From Deltaproteobacteria bacterium (lineage in GTDB: Bacteria > Desulfobacterota > Dissulfuribacteria > Dissulfuribacterales > QOAL01): DNA of 41,379 nt. The position numbers were made by a program, and so were the translations under genes. The DNA is taken from NCBI GenBank assembly GCA_024275145.1, contig JAJRZR010000010.1, positions 1-41,379 of the forward strand. Direction: 5' to 3'. The notes beneath the pieces were generated by a model. It did no database searches, was not told the origin of the DNA, and was given only the letters and a program-made list of their open reading frames with translations. Positions within the stretch are counted from its first letter, which is position 1, and each line of letters opens with the position of its first letter. Positions 32,430 to 41,379 of the stretch are shown here, in pieces.

Positions 32430-33191
32430 ATGGATCGGGAAGCATGGCTCAGGGCAATAGGCAATGGTCAGGTAGAATGGTTGAATACAGGCGTCGATGT
32501 ATCATGTGATCCCCTTGTTCGCTTGCCGATGAGATTCACCTTCAAGGGAAGATGGCATGAAATAGAACAGATAATAGAGGTTGCCCGTGATGATATGGAC
32601 GCGAATGCCGAAACCTTTCTAATAAGGACAGGCTCTGGGCAGGTCTTTGCCCTTTGTAGACGTTTGGACCTGGTCAAGGCCGGCTGTTGGTGGTGGATTG
32701 CTTTCCGGGTACTCGGTTCTGAGGAAGTCATCTGTTTTGATAGGAGAAGGCGCCAGATGTTGATAGATCTAGAATTAAAGCTTCTTGCCGATGGGTATGG
32801 TCATCTGTGCCCTGATTTCGCCATCGGTTGGAGGGTAGGGCTGTTTGCCCGAAGGGTTTTCGGAGAAAATGGTGGAAATATCCTGGCTGGGTGCCTTTCA
32901 TGTGCTTCCGAGGCCCTTGCTGCTATGGGGACCTGGAACCTCAAGATAGATGCCCTCATGGGAAGGCACTTTTACCGGCTTGAGGTGCCAGGTGCGGGAT
33001 GCGTTGAACTCGATGTGCCTGACGAACTTACCTGGCCGGACGGAGATTTTGCTGGTCTTGAAAGACAGGTGTCCGAAAACAGGGCCTCTATCCTTGAGAT
33101 CGCCTCATACCAGATACGGATAGATGAGCAGATAAGTAGAATCCTTGCTGCTACGGACCAGGAATTATTTTCCCCTACGATGAGTAGATGA
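32430..33191 (+). CDS. Protein of unknown function, DUF6504-like N-terminal part
   Basis: 253 residues, no signal peptide. The first 110 residues (MRFTFKGRWHEIEQIIEVAR, FLIRTGSGQVFALCRR, CWWWIAFRVLG) resemble small beta-rich domains of the DUF6504 kind, recalled by pattern only. The rest is mixed, with a Cys-rich helix (GNILAGCLSCASEALAAMG) and a strand-rich tail (FYRLEVPGAGCVELDVPD). I assign no function. AT-rich sequence just upstream (32380-32425) could hold a promoter; the ribosome site is weak. It sits between a ModE-like regulator and an ABC permease. The stop is TGA. Confidence 0.6.
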   Translation: MDREAWLRAIGNGQVEWLNTGVDVSCDPLVRLPMRFTFKGRWHEIEQIIEVARDDMDANAETFLIRTGSGQVFALCRRLDLVKAGCWWWIAFRVLGSEEVICFDRRRRQMLIDLELKLLADGYGHLCPDFAIGWRVGLFARRVFGENGGNILAGCLSCASEALAAMGTWNLKIDALMGRHFYRLEVPGAGCVELDVPDELTWPDGDFAGLERQVSENRASILEIASYQIRIDEQISRILAATDQELFSPTMSR

Positions 33192-33270
33192 GTAGCTGGT
33201 AAAGGGGATAGAGGCTTTGGGCCTTTTGGGGTACCCGCGGCCCTTGACATAGAGGTGTGGAAGGTCATCC

Positions 33271-34134
33271 ATGCTTGATAAGCGTCCTATTTATTCTGTA
33301 AATAAATTTTCATGTAGTCAGTTAAGAGACGACTGGCAGGCAGGGGCGGGTTTCGCCGGGGCAATATGTATAATGTCCCTGGTGGTTATAGGAATGTTAG
33401 GGCCTTATCTGGTGCCTTACGGGCCTGGTGAGATCTCCGGCCCGAGCCTTGATCCACCAAGCCTTGAGCATTTGCTGGGTACCAATGCCCTGGGCCAGGA
33501 TGTCCTGAGTCAGTTGATTTATGGCTGCCGGAACACGCTCGTTGTTGGCTTCTCGGTTGGTATGGGTGCCGGGTCGCTCGGCTTCATCATCGGGGCTGCG
33601 GCCGTTTATAGTCCTGGCTGGATTGGCAGGGCGATTATGGCCACAATAGAGTTTTTCGCTGTTATTCCCCGCCTTCCCGTGGTGGTGATAATGGCAACGT
33701 TTTTGAGGCCTGCCCTTTCAGGGATCCTGGTCATCTTGATTCTGTGTTGCTGGCCGGTTGCCGCGCATGACGTCCTTCGCTCTGGAAACTACCAGTTGAA
33801 GACCGGACATCCTTCGGGAAGAGGAGGCGTTTCCCTGAGGTCTGTCCTGTCCGGTTCATTTCCTGCACTTGTGGCAAGGTTCCTCACAACCGCAAGTTAC
33901 GCCATAATGTCAGAGGCTGCTTTGAGCTTTCTTGGGCTTAGTGACCCGGCCAGCAGGAGCTGGGGTGCCATCATCCGCTCCGCGTTGGATTATCCCGGTA
34001 TCCTGTGGACAGAGGCATGGAGCTGGTGGCTCGTTCCCCCAGCTCTCCTTATCAGTGTCACGGTGATTGGGCTTACCTTGATGGGCTGTGCCCTGGAAGA
34101 AGACCTTGCAGAATACGTTGAGTCCCTTCGCTAA
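33271..34134 (+). CDS. DppC/OppC-type ABC transporter permease
   Basis: A 287-residue inner-membrane permease of the peptide/nickel importer class. It has the N-terminal segment with one helix (GFAGAICIMSLVVIGMLGPY), the DPPSLEHLLGTNALGQDVLSQ signature that follows it in the DppC group, and the EAA-loop motif EAALSFLGLSDPASRSWGAI that docks with the ATPase. The segment before EAA (LRSGNYQLKTGHPSGRGGVS) is altered compared with typical members. No DppB partner, ATPase or binding protein is near, so it is an orphan here and may work with distant subunits or be a relic. With the TonB receptor nearby, uptake of a metal or peptide is possible. The stop is TAA. Confidence 0.82.
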   Translation: MLDKRPIYSVNKFSCSQLRDDWQAGAGFAGAICIMSLVVIGMLGPYLVPYGPGEISGPSLDPPSLEHLLGTNALGQDVLSQLIYGCRNTLVVGFSVGMGAGSLGFIIGAAAVYSPGWIGRAIMATIEFFAVIPRLPVVVIMATFLRPALSGILVILILCCWPVAAHDVLRSGNYQLKTGHPSGRGGVSLRSVLSGSFPALVARFLTTASYAIMSEAALSFLGLSDPASRSWGAIIRSALDYPGILWTEAWSWWLVPPALLISVTVIGLTLMGCALEEDLAEYVESLR

Positions 34135-34489
34135 GTTCATTCTCCCGTCTACTTTTTTATTGAAAAAAAACGGTTAGAAGTTAAATATGATCGGTCTGGT
34201 ACGAATGCCAGTGGCTGCACAATCCGCCATTGTGGATTAATGTGTACTTGCCCGTGAAGATATATCCTGGCGAAATCGTATCTTCAGGTCATGGACAGGG
34301 GCGCTGGGCGCATGGATGCAGCCGATGAAAGGCTATCCTGGAAGGCAGTCCCGGAATGGGATACTTTTTCTGCCCCGCGAGTGCCTGCATAAGCGACCAT
34401 GCAGGTACGAAGGTCGGGTAATTTTGACAGGAAGGTTCTCGATAGTCACGCACGTTTGAGATAATTGCTTACAGAAGGCAGGTGGACAC
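34135..34489 (+). other. 355-bp non-coding gap with an inverted repeat
   Basis: The gap between the permease and glgC has no supported gene. CCTGCAT (34384-34390) and ATGCAGG (34399-34405) form a perfect 7-bp stem with an 8-base loop. A TTGACA at 34424-34429 has no good partner hexamer at 16-18 bases; GATAAT at 34459-34464 is a possible -10 for glgC with a poor -35. I see no known riboswitch pattern. Confidence 0.4.
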
Positions 34490-35758
34490 ATGAGGGATAC
34501 TTTGGCCATGATCCTTGCAGGCGGGGTCGGGAGCAGATTGAATATTCTGGTAAGACACAGGGCCAAGCCAGCGGTTCCTTTTGGCGGCATGTATCGAATC
34601 ATAGATTTTGCACTTTCCAACGTAATGAATTCCGGATTGGTACAGGTTGCAGTCCTGACCCAGTACAAGCCCCTTTCACTAATGGGGCACATAGGCACAG
34701 GGGAGGCATGGGATTTTGCTGGCCGGACCCGTGGGGTCAAGATCCTGCCTCCCCGGACTGGGGAGAAGGATTCGGACTGGTATAAGGGCACGGCAGATGC
34801 GGTGCGCCAGAACATGGATTTTATCGAGTCGAGACCGTCGAGGGATGTCCTGATTCTTTCTGGTGATCATGTCTATTATATGGATTACAAGGACATGGTG
34901 GCCCATCACAGGGCCAAGGAGGCAAAGGTCACAGTGGCCATGATGACCGTTCCGTGGGAGCAGACCCAACAATTCGGTATAGGTATATTGAATGACGACG
35001 GTCGTATCGTGGACTGGGAAGAAAAACCCGATAAGGCCAGGTCCAATCTAGCGTCCATGGGTATCTATGTATTCGATACAGGTTATCTGCTCAAGTTCCT
35101 GAAGGCTACTGATGAGGTGGACTTCGGCCATCACATCCTGCCAAAGGCCATGGCGGATGGTGAGCTATACGGCTATGTCTTCCATGGATACTGGCGTGAC
35201 GTCGGGACCGTGCATGCTTACTGGGATGCCAATATGGATCTTACCAGGCCCGGAAGCAGGCTTGATCCTGAGACGTGGGGCATCGTCACGAACTGGGAAT
35301 ATGAGGGCCTTTCCTTTGACAGGCCTCCAAGCCTCATAGCCCCTGGTGCCCTGGTGTCCGATTCGGCCATAACCCCTGGTTGTGTCATAAAGGGAAGGGT
35401 GGAAAACTCGGTCCTTTCCCCAGGAGTCAGTGTCGAAAAGGACGCTGTTGTAAGGAACAGCGTGATCATGCACGATACGCTGATCGCAGCAGGGGCGTTG
35501 GTTGAGAACACCATTTGTGACAAAAAGGTGAGGATTGGCCGGGGTGCTAGGGTGGGCCACGGGGATGGTTCTGTTCCCAACATCAAATATCCAGGTCACT
35601 TGTCCACCGGCCTGACCTTGATCGGCAAATGGGCCGAGATCCCGTCGGGGGCTAGTATCGGGGCCAATTGTATAATAGGCCCAAGGATCAAGGAGACAGA
35701 TTGGCCCCCTGGCCTGGAGATAGCCGACGGCGGCATAATAGACGTGGAAGAGGGGTAG
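34490..35758 (+). CDS. glgC: Glucose-1-phosphate adenylyltransferase
   Basis: A 422-residue enzyme that makes ADP-glucose from ATP and glucose-1-P, the first step of glycogen synthesis. The nucleotide-binding loop LAGGVGSRL is at residues 9-17, with KPAVPFGGMYRIIDFALSN next and YYMDYKDMV near 125. IVDWEEKP is the sugar-phosphate site, and a left-handed beta-helix (GCVIKGRVENSVLSPGV) makes the C-terminal third. The first arginine-rich segment is RLNILVRHRAKPAVPF rather than the common RLxPLT, so regulation may differ. No other glg gene is in the window. The stop is TAG. Confidence 0.94.
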   Translation: MRDTLAMILAGGVGSRLNILVRHRAKPAVPFGGMYRIIDFALSNVMNSGLVQVAVLTQYKPLSLMGHIGTGEAWDFAGRTRGVKILPPRTGEKDSDWYKGTADAVRQNMDFIESRPSRDVLILSGDHVYYMDYKDMVAHHRAKEAKVTVAMMTVPWEQTQQFGIGILNDDGRIVDWEEKPDKARSNLASMGIYVFDTGYLLKFLKATDEVDFGHHILPKAMADGELYGYVFHGYWRDVGTVHAYWDANMDLTRPGSRLDPETWGIVTNWEYEGLSFDRPPSLIAPGALVSDSAITPGCVIKGRVENSVLSPGVSVEKDAVVRNSVIMHDTLIAAGALVENTICDKKVRIGRGARVGHGDGSVPNIKYPGHLSTGLTLIGKWAEIPSGASIGANCIIGPRIKETDWPPGLEIADGGIIDVEEG

Positions 35759-35836
35759 GTAGGCTTCTGCAATCATATTTGAGTGCCTTGGAGAGAAACC
35801 AGGGTTGAACTGCGGTGGATCTTAGACAGGGAAGAA

Positions 35837-36715
35837 ATGAATATGACATTCCAAGAACTTATCGGCGCTTTGAATGACTACTGGCAGGCCAAGGGGTGTC
35901 TGCTGTTACAGCCTTATGACATGGAGGTGGGGGCCGGCACCTTTCATCCCGCCACCTTTCTCCGGTCTTTGGGGCCTGGGGAATGTAAGGTAGCATATGT
36001 CCAGCCATCCAGACGGCCTACGGACGGTCGCTATGGCGAGAATCCAAACAGGCTTCAGCACTATTATCAGTATCAGGTCATCTTGAAACCATCTCCTGAA
36101 GACGTACAGGACCTCTACCTGGAAAGCCTTGCAAGCTTCGGCCTCAGGCTCTCCGAACACGATGTACGTTTCGTGGAGGATGACTGGGAATCTCCTACAC
36201 TTGGTGCATGGGGGCTGGGGTGGGAGGTCTGGCTCGACGGTATGGAAATCACCCAGTTTACATATTTCCAGCAGGTGGGCGGGATAGATGTAGATTTGGT
36301 TTCGGCTGAAATTACCTATGGGCTGGAACGGATTGCCATGTACCTTCAGGGCGTGGATAATGTTTACGATCTCAAATGGAACGGCCAGGTCTCATACGGC
36401 GATGTTCATCACCGGGATGAGGTCGAGTTTTCCCGGTACAATTTCGAGGCTGCCGGGACAGAGACCCTGAAAGAGCTTTTTAACGTCTACGAGTCAGAGG
36501 GCCTGAAGCTCATAGATGAAGGCCTCATAATGCCTGCCTATGACCAGTGTCTCAAGTGTTCCCATACCTTTAACCTGCTTGAGGCCAGGGGGGCGATCAG
36601 CGTGTCCGAGCGTACCTCCTACATCAAAAGGGTAAGGAGACTCTCAAGGGGCGTGGCACGGGGTTATATAGATAGCCTTGCCGTATCAGGGGAGGAGGTG
36701 AATCAGGATGGATAG
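35837..36715 (+). CDS. glyQ: Glycyl-tRNA synthetase alpha subunit
   Basis: The catalytic (class II) subunit of the alpha2-beta2 glycyl-tRNA synthetase. It has 292 residues from ATG 35837. The family core is exact: [19 protein letters not shown], then [20 protein letters not shown] with HHYYQ-like [15 protein letters not shown], and [15 protein letters not shown]. The frame upstream to 35783 is not homologous. ATG 35843 is an alternative start. The gene overlaps the glyS start by 8 bases, which is normal for this pair. It ends in TAG. It attaches glycine to tRNA in the cytoplasm and is essential. Confidence 0.96.
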   Translation: MNMTFQELIGALNDYWQAKGCLLLQPYDMEVGAGTFHPATFLRSLGPGECKVAYVQPSRRPTDGRYGENPNRLQHYYQYQVILKPSPEDVQDLYLESLASFGLRLSEHDVRFVEDDWESPTLGAWGLGWEVWLDGMEITQFTYFQQVGGIDVDLVSAEITYGLERIAMYLQGVDNVYDLKWNGQVSYGDVHHRDEVEFSRYNFEAAGTETLKELFNVYESEGLKLIDEGLIMPAYDQCLKCSHTFNLLEARGAISVSERTSYIKRVRRLSRGVARGYIDSLAVSGEEVNQDG

Positions 36716-38816
36716 GGTCCATAACCTCCTGCTTGAGATCGGTACAGAGGAGATACCTGCTGGTTTCATTGCCCGGGCACTTGAGGACCTTGCAAGGCTG
36801 GCCGGGGAACGTCTGGTCGACTCACGGCTATCTTTCAGGGATATAATCACCCTTGGAACGCCAAGGCGCCTGACGCTGGTGGTAAGGGATATGGCCAGCC
36901 GTCAGCCGGACCAGGAGGAAAAGCTCCTTGGTCCGCCTGCTCGCATCGCCTTCGACGAGGATGGCAAGCCCACCAAGGCAGCGCTGGGTTTTGCCCGCAC
37001 GAATGGCGTCTCGGTGGAAGAGTTGGTGGTCAGGGAAACGGAAAAGGGCGACTACCTGGCCATCGAAAGGATCGTTGAGGGCAAGGATACCCTTGATATC
37101 CTGCCCGATCTTCTTCCCGGGATCATACGTTCCATCCCCTTTGCCAAGGCCATGCGGTGGGATGACAAGGACATACGGTTTGCCAGACCCATACGCTGGC
37201 TCGTTGCCCTCTACGGCGAAAAGGTCGTCGGATTCAGCCTGGCCGGGGTATCTGCGGGGAGGCACAGCCGGGGGCATCGTTTCATGTCGCCTGGCCCTGT
37301 GGAAGTGACGTCCAGTCTTGAAGGCTACAGAGGGGCCCTGCGGGACGCCCATGTAATCGTGGATGCAGATGCAAGGCGTGCAAGGCTTCTCGAACAGGCC
37401 GTGGCCGCTGCCCAGGAGGCAGGTGGAAGCCTGCTGGACGATGAAGAACTCGTGGAGATAAACGCAAACCTTACAGAGTTCCCAAGCGCGGTATGTGGGA
37501 GCTTCGACACGGGTTTTTTGCGGCTTCCCAAGGATGTGCTCGTGACGTGTATGCGGGAGCACCAGAAATATTTTGCCGTAGTGGACAAGGAAGGCAGGCT
37601 CAAGGCCAACTTTGTTGCCATCAACAACACGCTTTCCCCCAAGCCGGAACTCGTTCGCACCGGGCATGAACGGGTGCTACGGGCGCGGCTTAGCGATGCG
37701 GCCTTTTTCTTTGAAGAGGATACCAGACGTCCCCTTGAGGCCTTCGTACCTGAACTTGCAGGCATGGTATTCCATGACCGGCTTGGCACCTTGCTAGATA
37801 AGACCATGAGGATAAGGGCGCTTGCCACATACCTTGCTGCCCAAGTGGCCCCTGATCTGTCAGAGGTCCTGGAAAGGGCCGCCTGGTTGTGCAAGGCCGA
37901 TCTCCTCACGGAAATGGTGGGTGAATTCCCTACGCTCCAGGGCATAATGGGTCGGGAATATGCCGTCCTGTCAGGCGAGACGAACGCGGTGGCAATCGCA
38001 ATCGGTGAACACTACATGCCGGTGCGCTCTGGTGGGGAGTTGCCAACGACCCTTCAGGGGGCATTGCTAGGTATAGCGGACAAGATCGACACCATATGTT
38101 CCATGTTTGCCATAGGGCTGAGGCCCTCGGGCACACAAGATCCATTCGGGCTCAGGCGCATGGCCCTGGGGATATTCCATGTGATGCTCGAAAAGGGACT
38201 GTCCATTTCCATGAAGTCATTGATTCAGTAGGCCATATCAGGCCTTTCTTACCTGCTGCCGGAGATCTCCACGGACCTGCCAGGCAATCTTCTGGATTTT
38301 TTCGAGAGGAGATTTGTCAACGCAATGGTCTCCAGGGGGATTGAGCCGGATGTTGTCAACGCGGCTGTAAAGGCGGGTTTTGACGACATGGTGGACTGCG
38401 CCTTGAGGGCGGAGGCCCTCAAGGCCGTCAGTTGCCGTCCGGAGTTCGAGCCCCTAAGCATTGCCTTCAAGAGGGTCATGAACATCCTCAAGGGGTTTGA
38501 AGGGGGGGCAGTGGATAAGGGCCTTTTCGATGCCATAGAGGAAGGGGCCTTGTACGATTCATATATATCCGTGAAGGCCGAGCTTGGTCCATTACTGCGC
38601 AGGGATGGCGGAGACCGCATGCCGACTGCCGGTGATTATGAAAAGGCGCTCATACTGATGTTGTCCTTGAAACCGGAGATCGACCGGTTCTTCGACAACG
38701 TTATGGTCATGGCGGAAGACCAGCAGGTCAGGAGGAACCGCCTGGCCCTTCTGTGGCATATAGCTAGGCTCTTTCTCAAGGTAGGTGACCTCTCCGCCAT
38801 AGCAGTAGCAGGTTGA
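36708..38816 (+). CDS. glyS: Glycyl-tRNA synthetase beta subunit, in-frame TAG at 38229-38231
   Basis: The beta subunit binds and positions tRNA-Gly. Its N-terminal part ([15 protein letters not shown]) and body ([39 protein letters not shown]) match the family. At codon 508 a TAG interrupts the frame (SLIQ-stop-AISGLSY). Downstream, the same frame continues through the rest of the family ([47 protein letters not shown]) to TGA 38814-38816. With one sense codon in place the protein is 702 residues, the expected length. The truncated product would lack the C-terminal anticodon-binding domain, which is hard to accept for an essential enzyme. A mutation CAG to TAG, a sequencing error, or amber suppression are options. 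AGGCC-ATATCA-GGCCT starts at the TAG. Confidence 0.9.
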
Positions 38817-38825
38817 TCCCGGGTC

Positions 38826-40619
38826 ATGAGGGTAGAGTTGGCACAAGTGGCGGGTTTTTGCATGGGGGTCAGGAGGGCCATGGATATGGCGCTTGATGCC
38901 TCCATGCGTTTGGGCGGTCCGGTCTATACCTTCGGACCACTCATCCACAATCCATCTGCCCTGTCCCTGCTCGAGGCCAGGGGCATACGTATCCTCGAAG
39001 AGATACCAGCCAAGGGCCATGGAACTGTCATCATAAGGGCGCATGGTGTCCCCCCTCAGGCAAAGGAACGCCTTGAGCATGCAGGTTTTGATGTCATAGA
39101 CGGTACCTGCGCCAGGGTGGTAAAGGTTCAGATGCTTGCCTATGCCCATGCACGCCAGGGCTATACGTGCGTGCTTATCGGTGACAAGGGCCATCCCGAA
39201 GTCAAGGGTATCATGGGATATGCAGGGGAGAAGGGCCTTCTGATAAGTTCCGAGGGAGACCTTGATGGACTGCCACCGCTTGATAAGTACATCATTCTTG
39301 CCCAGACTACCCAGGATAGGGAACGTTTTGACGATTGGTGCAGGCGCATCCTTGCTCGTTATCCAGGCGGGAAGATCTTTAATACTATATGTAATTCGAC
39401 TAGCAAAAGGCAGGCCGAGGTCAGGCGCCTGGCTAGCAGGGTGGATGCGGTGGTGGTTGTTGGGGGCAGGCAGAGCGCCAACACCAGGCGCCTTGCCGAG
39501 ATAGTTACAGAAAGCGGCAAGCCCTGCATGGCCGTAGAGACCGAGGAAGACCTCGATTTTGGGCAATTGAAGGACTTCAAAAGGGTGGGGGTTACTGCAG
39601 GCGCCTCAACGCCCAACTGGGTAATAAATAGGGTGTTAAGGCAGATAGAGGCATTCCCCAGCAGGAACGAGCCCGTATTCACTAGGTGGCTCCTCCAGAC
39701 ACTGCGATTTTTGCACGAAACCAACCTATGCACCGCCTTGGCAGGGGCGGCCCTTGCCCTTTCAGGGATTTTCATGTCAGGTCCAGCGCCTCTTGCCGGA
39801 GGCATTGCACCGTGGCGTGCCATGGCATCGCTCCTCTCACTGTCTCCTAATGTCTTGTATCCCGTACTGTCTACCCTGATGGCCGCATGTTTTATATTCT
39901 CAATGCATACACTGAATAGGCTGATCGACATGGAGGCGAGCGTATACAATGATCCCTTGAAGGCCCGCTTTCTCGCGGCCCACCAGGGTACATTCATCAC
40001 TACGTGTGTCCTTTCATTGTTGATAAGCCTGACTGCCGCATGGGCACTTGGCCCGCCTTCTTTTTTAATACTGCTGGGGGTCACCATGCTGGGGGTATTG
40101 TATTCGGTTCCGTTCATTCCCGGCTGGAAGGCAAGGAGGGCATTAAAGGATCTGCCTGGTACCAAGGCCATATTCGTGGCTATGGCATGGGCAGTGGTGG
40201 CCTTTCTCGCTCCACTGGGCAGGTGGCCTATCTTCATAGGATTTGCCGACTGGTGCATATTTTTCATGATCGCCGTGCTTGTGTTCATGCGTTCAGCCTT
40301 GCTGGAGGTGATAGATGTCCAGGGGGATAAGATAGTTGGTAGGGAGACCTTGAGCCTTATATTCGGAGAGAACAAGGTGCTTGGCATGGTGAGGCTCCTG
40401 GCCGCCTTGCTTCTGGCCGTCTCTGTTGGAATGACATTGGCAGGGTTGGTTCCGCACCTGGTGATATTGTTTGCTATCCCTGCCGCATGGTTCATGTGGC
40501 TTACCAGGACCTTTGCCGGCCACCGTTTTGGCCAGAATTTGAAGATGGAACTGAAGGTAGAGGCAGGCTTTATTTTCCTTTTGGTGTGCGTTGTGCTGGG
40601 TCGGGTCCTTACGGAATAG
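38826..40619 (+). CDS. IspH fused to a UbiA-type prenyltransferase
   Basis: 597 residues in one frame. Residues 1-280 are 4-hydroxy-3-methylbut-2-enyl diphosphate reductase, the last step of the MEP isoprenoid pathway: the iron-sulphur ligands are Cys12 (GFCMGVRRA), Cys95 (DGTCARV) and Cys189 (NTICNSTS), with conserved His41, His73 and His123. Residues about 295-597 are a polytopic UbiA-family aromatic prenyltransferase. Its first Asp motif contains N364 and D368 (NRLIDMEAS), and the second has D497 and D501 (DVQGD). A fused soluble reductase and membrane prenyltransferase would couple precursor supply to transfer onto a quinone or other acceptor. It starts 10 bases after glyS; the stop is TAG. 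Confidence 0.94.
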   Translation: MRVELAQVAGFCMGVRRAMDMALDASMRLGGPVYTFGPLIHNPSALSLLEARGIRILEEIPAKGHGTVIIRAHGVPPQAKERLEHAGFDVIDGTCARVVKVQMLAYAHARQGYTCVLIGDKGHPEVKGIMGYAGEKGLLISSEGDLDGLPPLDKYIILAQTTQDRERFDDWCRRILARYPGGKIFNTICNSTSKRQAEVRRLASRVDAVVVVGGRQSANTRRLAEIVTESGKPCMAVETEEDLDFGQLKDFKRVGVTAGASTPNWVINRVLRQIEAFPSRNEPVFTRWLLQTLRFLHETNLCTALAGAALALSGIFMSGPAPLAGGIAPWRAMASLLSLSPNVLYPVLSTLMAACFIFSMHTLNRLIDMEASVYNDPLKARFLAAHQGTFITTCVLSLLISLTAAWALGPPSFLILLGVTMLGVLYSVPFIPGWKARRALKDLPGTKAIFVAMAWAVVAFLAPLGRWPIFIGFADWCIFFMIAVLVFMRSALLEVIDVQGDKIVGRETLSLIFGENKVLGMVRLLAALLLAVSVGMTLAGLVPHLVILFAIPAAWFMWLTRTFAGHRFGQNLKMELKVEAGFIFLLVCVVLGRVLTE

Positions 40620-40653
40620 GCCTTTTTTCAAGGACCCTTTCAGGGAGGAGACA

Positions 40654-41379
40654 ATGGAACGTGTACCAGAGCCAGAGATAATGGAAGGCCTCGAGCAGGC
40701 AAGGGCCTACGCCGAGGCGGATTTTGAGGCCCCGCACCAGATGTTCGTGGATCTATTTGAAAGGCGCTTCGGAAGGGATGTGTCGGCCCCGGTGTTGGAC
40801 CTTGGCTGTGGTACGGCAGACATAACCACCAGATTCGCAAGGGCCTATCCTGACTTCATAATACATGGGGTCGACGCATCGAGCGCCATGCTGCATTTTG
40901 CCAGGATCTGTATCGAAGAAAGGGGTTGCCGGGACAGGGTGACCCTCATAAATGGCCTTATCCCGCAGGTTCCACTTCCTCTCTCCCGCTACCAATGCAT
41001 CATTGTAAATAGCCTGCTTCATCACCTGAGTGACCCAATGGACCTGTGGGAGATTATAAAGAGGTTTGCCGCACCATTGGCACCGGTATTTGTCATGGAT
41101 CTTTTGAGACCACCAACCCGCAGGGTGGCCGCCAGGATCGTAGAGACCTATGCCGGCAGGGAGCCGGATGTGTTGAAAAGGGACTTTTATAATTCCCTGC
41201 TTGCTGCCTACACGCCTGGGGAAGTGGCACAGCAGCTGGAGCAGGCAGGGCTGGCGGATTTTTTCAAGATAGAGGTGGTAAGCGACAGGCATCTGTTGGT
41301 TTCTGGCCGTATGGGCCAAAGCGGGTTGTCCGTGGCTGCTCCCAAACCTGAACCGGGACAAGAATGTAAGTGCCGCTCA
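40654..41379 (+). CDS. SAM-dependent methyltransferase, class I (3' end outside window)
   Basis: The frame from ATG 40654, with GGGAGGAG at 40643-40650, stays open to the last base (242 codons). The SAM-binding motif I is VLDLGCGTADITT near residue 49, followed by an acidic motif (IIHGVDASSAMLHFA) and HHLSDPMDLWEIIKRF, typical of small-molecule type-11 methyltransferases. It lies next to the IspH-UbiA fusion, so it may methylate the prenylated product, such as a quinone. That is inferred from adjacency; the sequence itself does not match UbiE/MenG closely. It continues beyond the window. Confidence 0.88.
   Translation, partial: MERVPEPEIMEGLEQARAYAEADFEAPHQMFVDLFERRFGRDVSAPVLDLGCGTADITTRFARAYPDFIIHGVDASSAMLHFARICIEERGCRDRVTLINGLIPQVPLPLSRYQCIIVNSLLHHLSDPMDLWEIIKRFAAPLAPVFVMDLLRPPTRRVAARIVETYAGREPDVLKRDFYNSLLAAYTPGEVAQQLEQAGLADFFKIEVVSDRHLLVSGRMGQSGLSVAAPKPEPGQECKCRS

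Noticed and set aside
34135-34489. Riboswitch before glgC
   Set aside because: I could not match the gap to a known riboswitch core; only one short inverted repeat is clear.
24766-38231. Genome-wide reassignment of TAG
   Set aside because: About a dozen genes here end naturally in TAG at family-typical positions (for example clpX, glgC, glyQ), so TAG clearly works as a stop.
39359-40495. 378-codon minus-strand frame opposite the IspH-UbiA gene
   Set aside because: It is antisense to a protein with both iron-sulphur and prenyltransferase motifs; its product looks like shadow sequence.

Overview
The window reads as a chromosomal segment of a Gram-negative anaerobe, most likely a deltaproteobacterium (Desulfobacterota). 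Supporting signs are a heterotetrameric glycyl-tRNA synthetase (glyQ/glyS), hemL, AtpZ/AtpI-type ATP synthase helpers, a c-subunit with a leader-like N-terminus, a small multihaem cytochrome c, a TonB-dependent receptor, a selenocysteine tRNA and an exosortase-associated exopolysaccharide (EPS) locus. The species is not identifiable from what I can see.

Layout. 1-4837: end of trigger factor, then clpP, clpX and lon, a protein quality-control block. 4838-18840: a surface-polysaccharide region. It holds an RfaH/NusG-like antiterminator, a promoter/operator-like site, an EPS-type MarR regulator, manC, an acyl carrier protein with an acyl-CoA ligase, a PP-loop sugar amidotransferase, a wrecked IS481 element, an XrtA-type polysaccharide deacetylase, a frameshifted nuclease-like gene, an SGNH-like lipoprotein, an exosortase/EpsI fusion and a UDP-GlcNAc 2-epimerase. 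18835-23867: a beta-CASP metallo-hydrolase (minus strand), hemL, then atpB-atpE, a terminator, and atpZ-atpI. 23983-28408: a UvrA-like gene broken by an in-frame TAG, tRNA-Sec, a secreted protein, and a membrane HTH protein with an EF-hand. 28880-34134: a three-haem cytochrome, a secreted protein, a TonB receptor with a G9 tract, a ModE-like regulator, an unknown protein and an orphan DppC-type permease. 34490-41379: glgC, glyQ, glyS (with an in-frame TAG), an IspH-UbiA fusion, and a methyltransferase running off the window.

Two families of small non-coding repeats run through the region. Family 1 is about 210-255 bp with short terminal inverted repeats (CCCA-R-ATTATGCA). One copy sits inside the IS481 transposase gene and is flanked by an exact 5-bp target duplication, so it behaves like a MITE. 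Three near-complete copies and two fragments are visible, several of them touching gene stop codons. Family 2 is about 200 bp with imperfect terminal repeats of about 40 bp built from GTGGATTAAC-like units. Two copies flank the exosortase-wecB pair in direct orientation.

The points most worth a second look are the MITE family, the two unrelated genes interrupted only by a TAG codon, the phase-variation-like G9 tract in the receptor gene, the HTH/EF-hand membrane protein, and the IspH-UbiA fusion. No CRISPR array or rRNA was seen.
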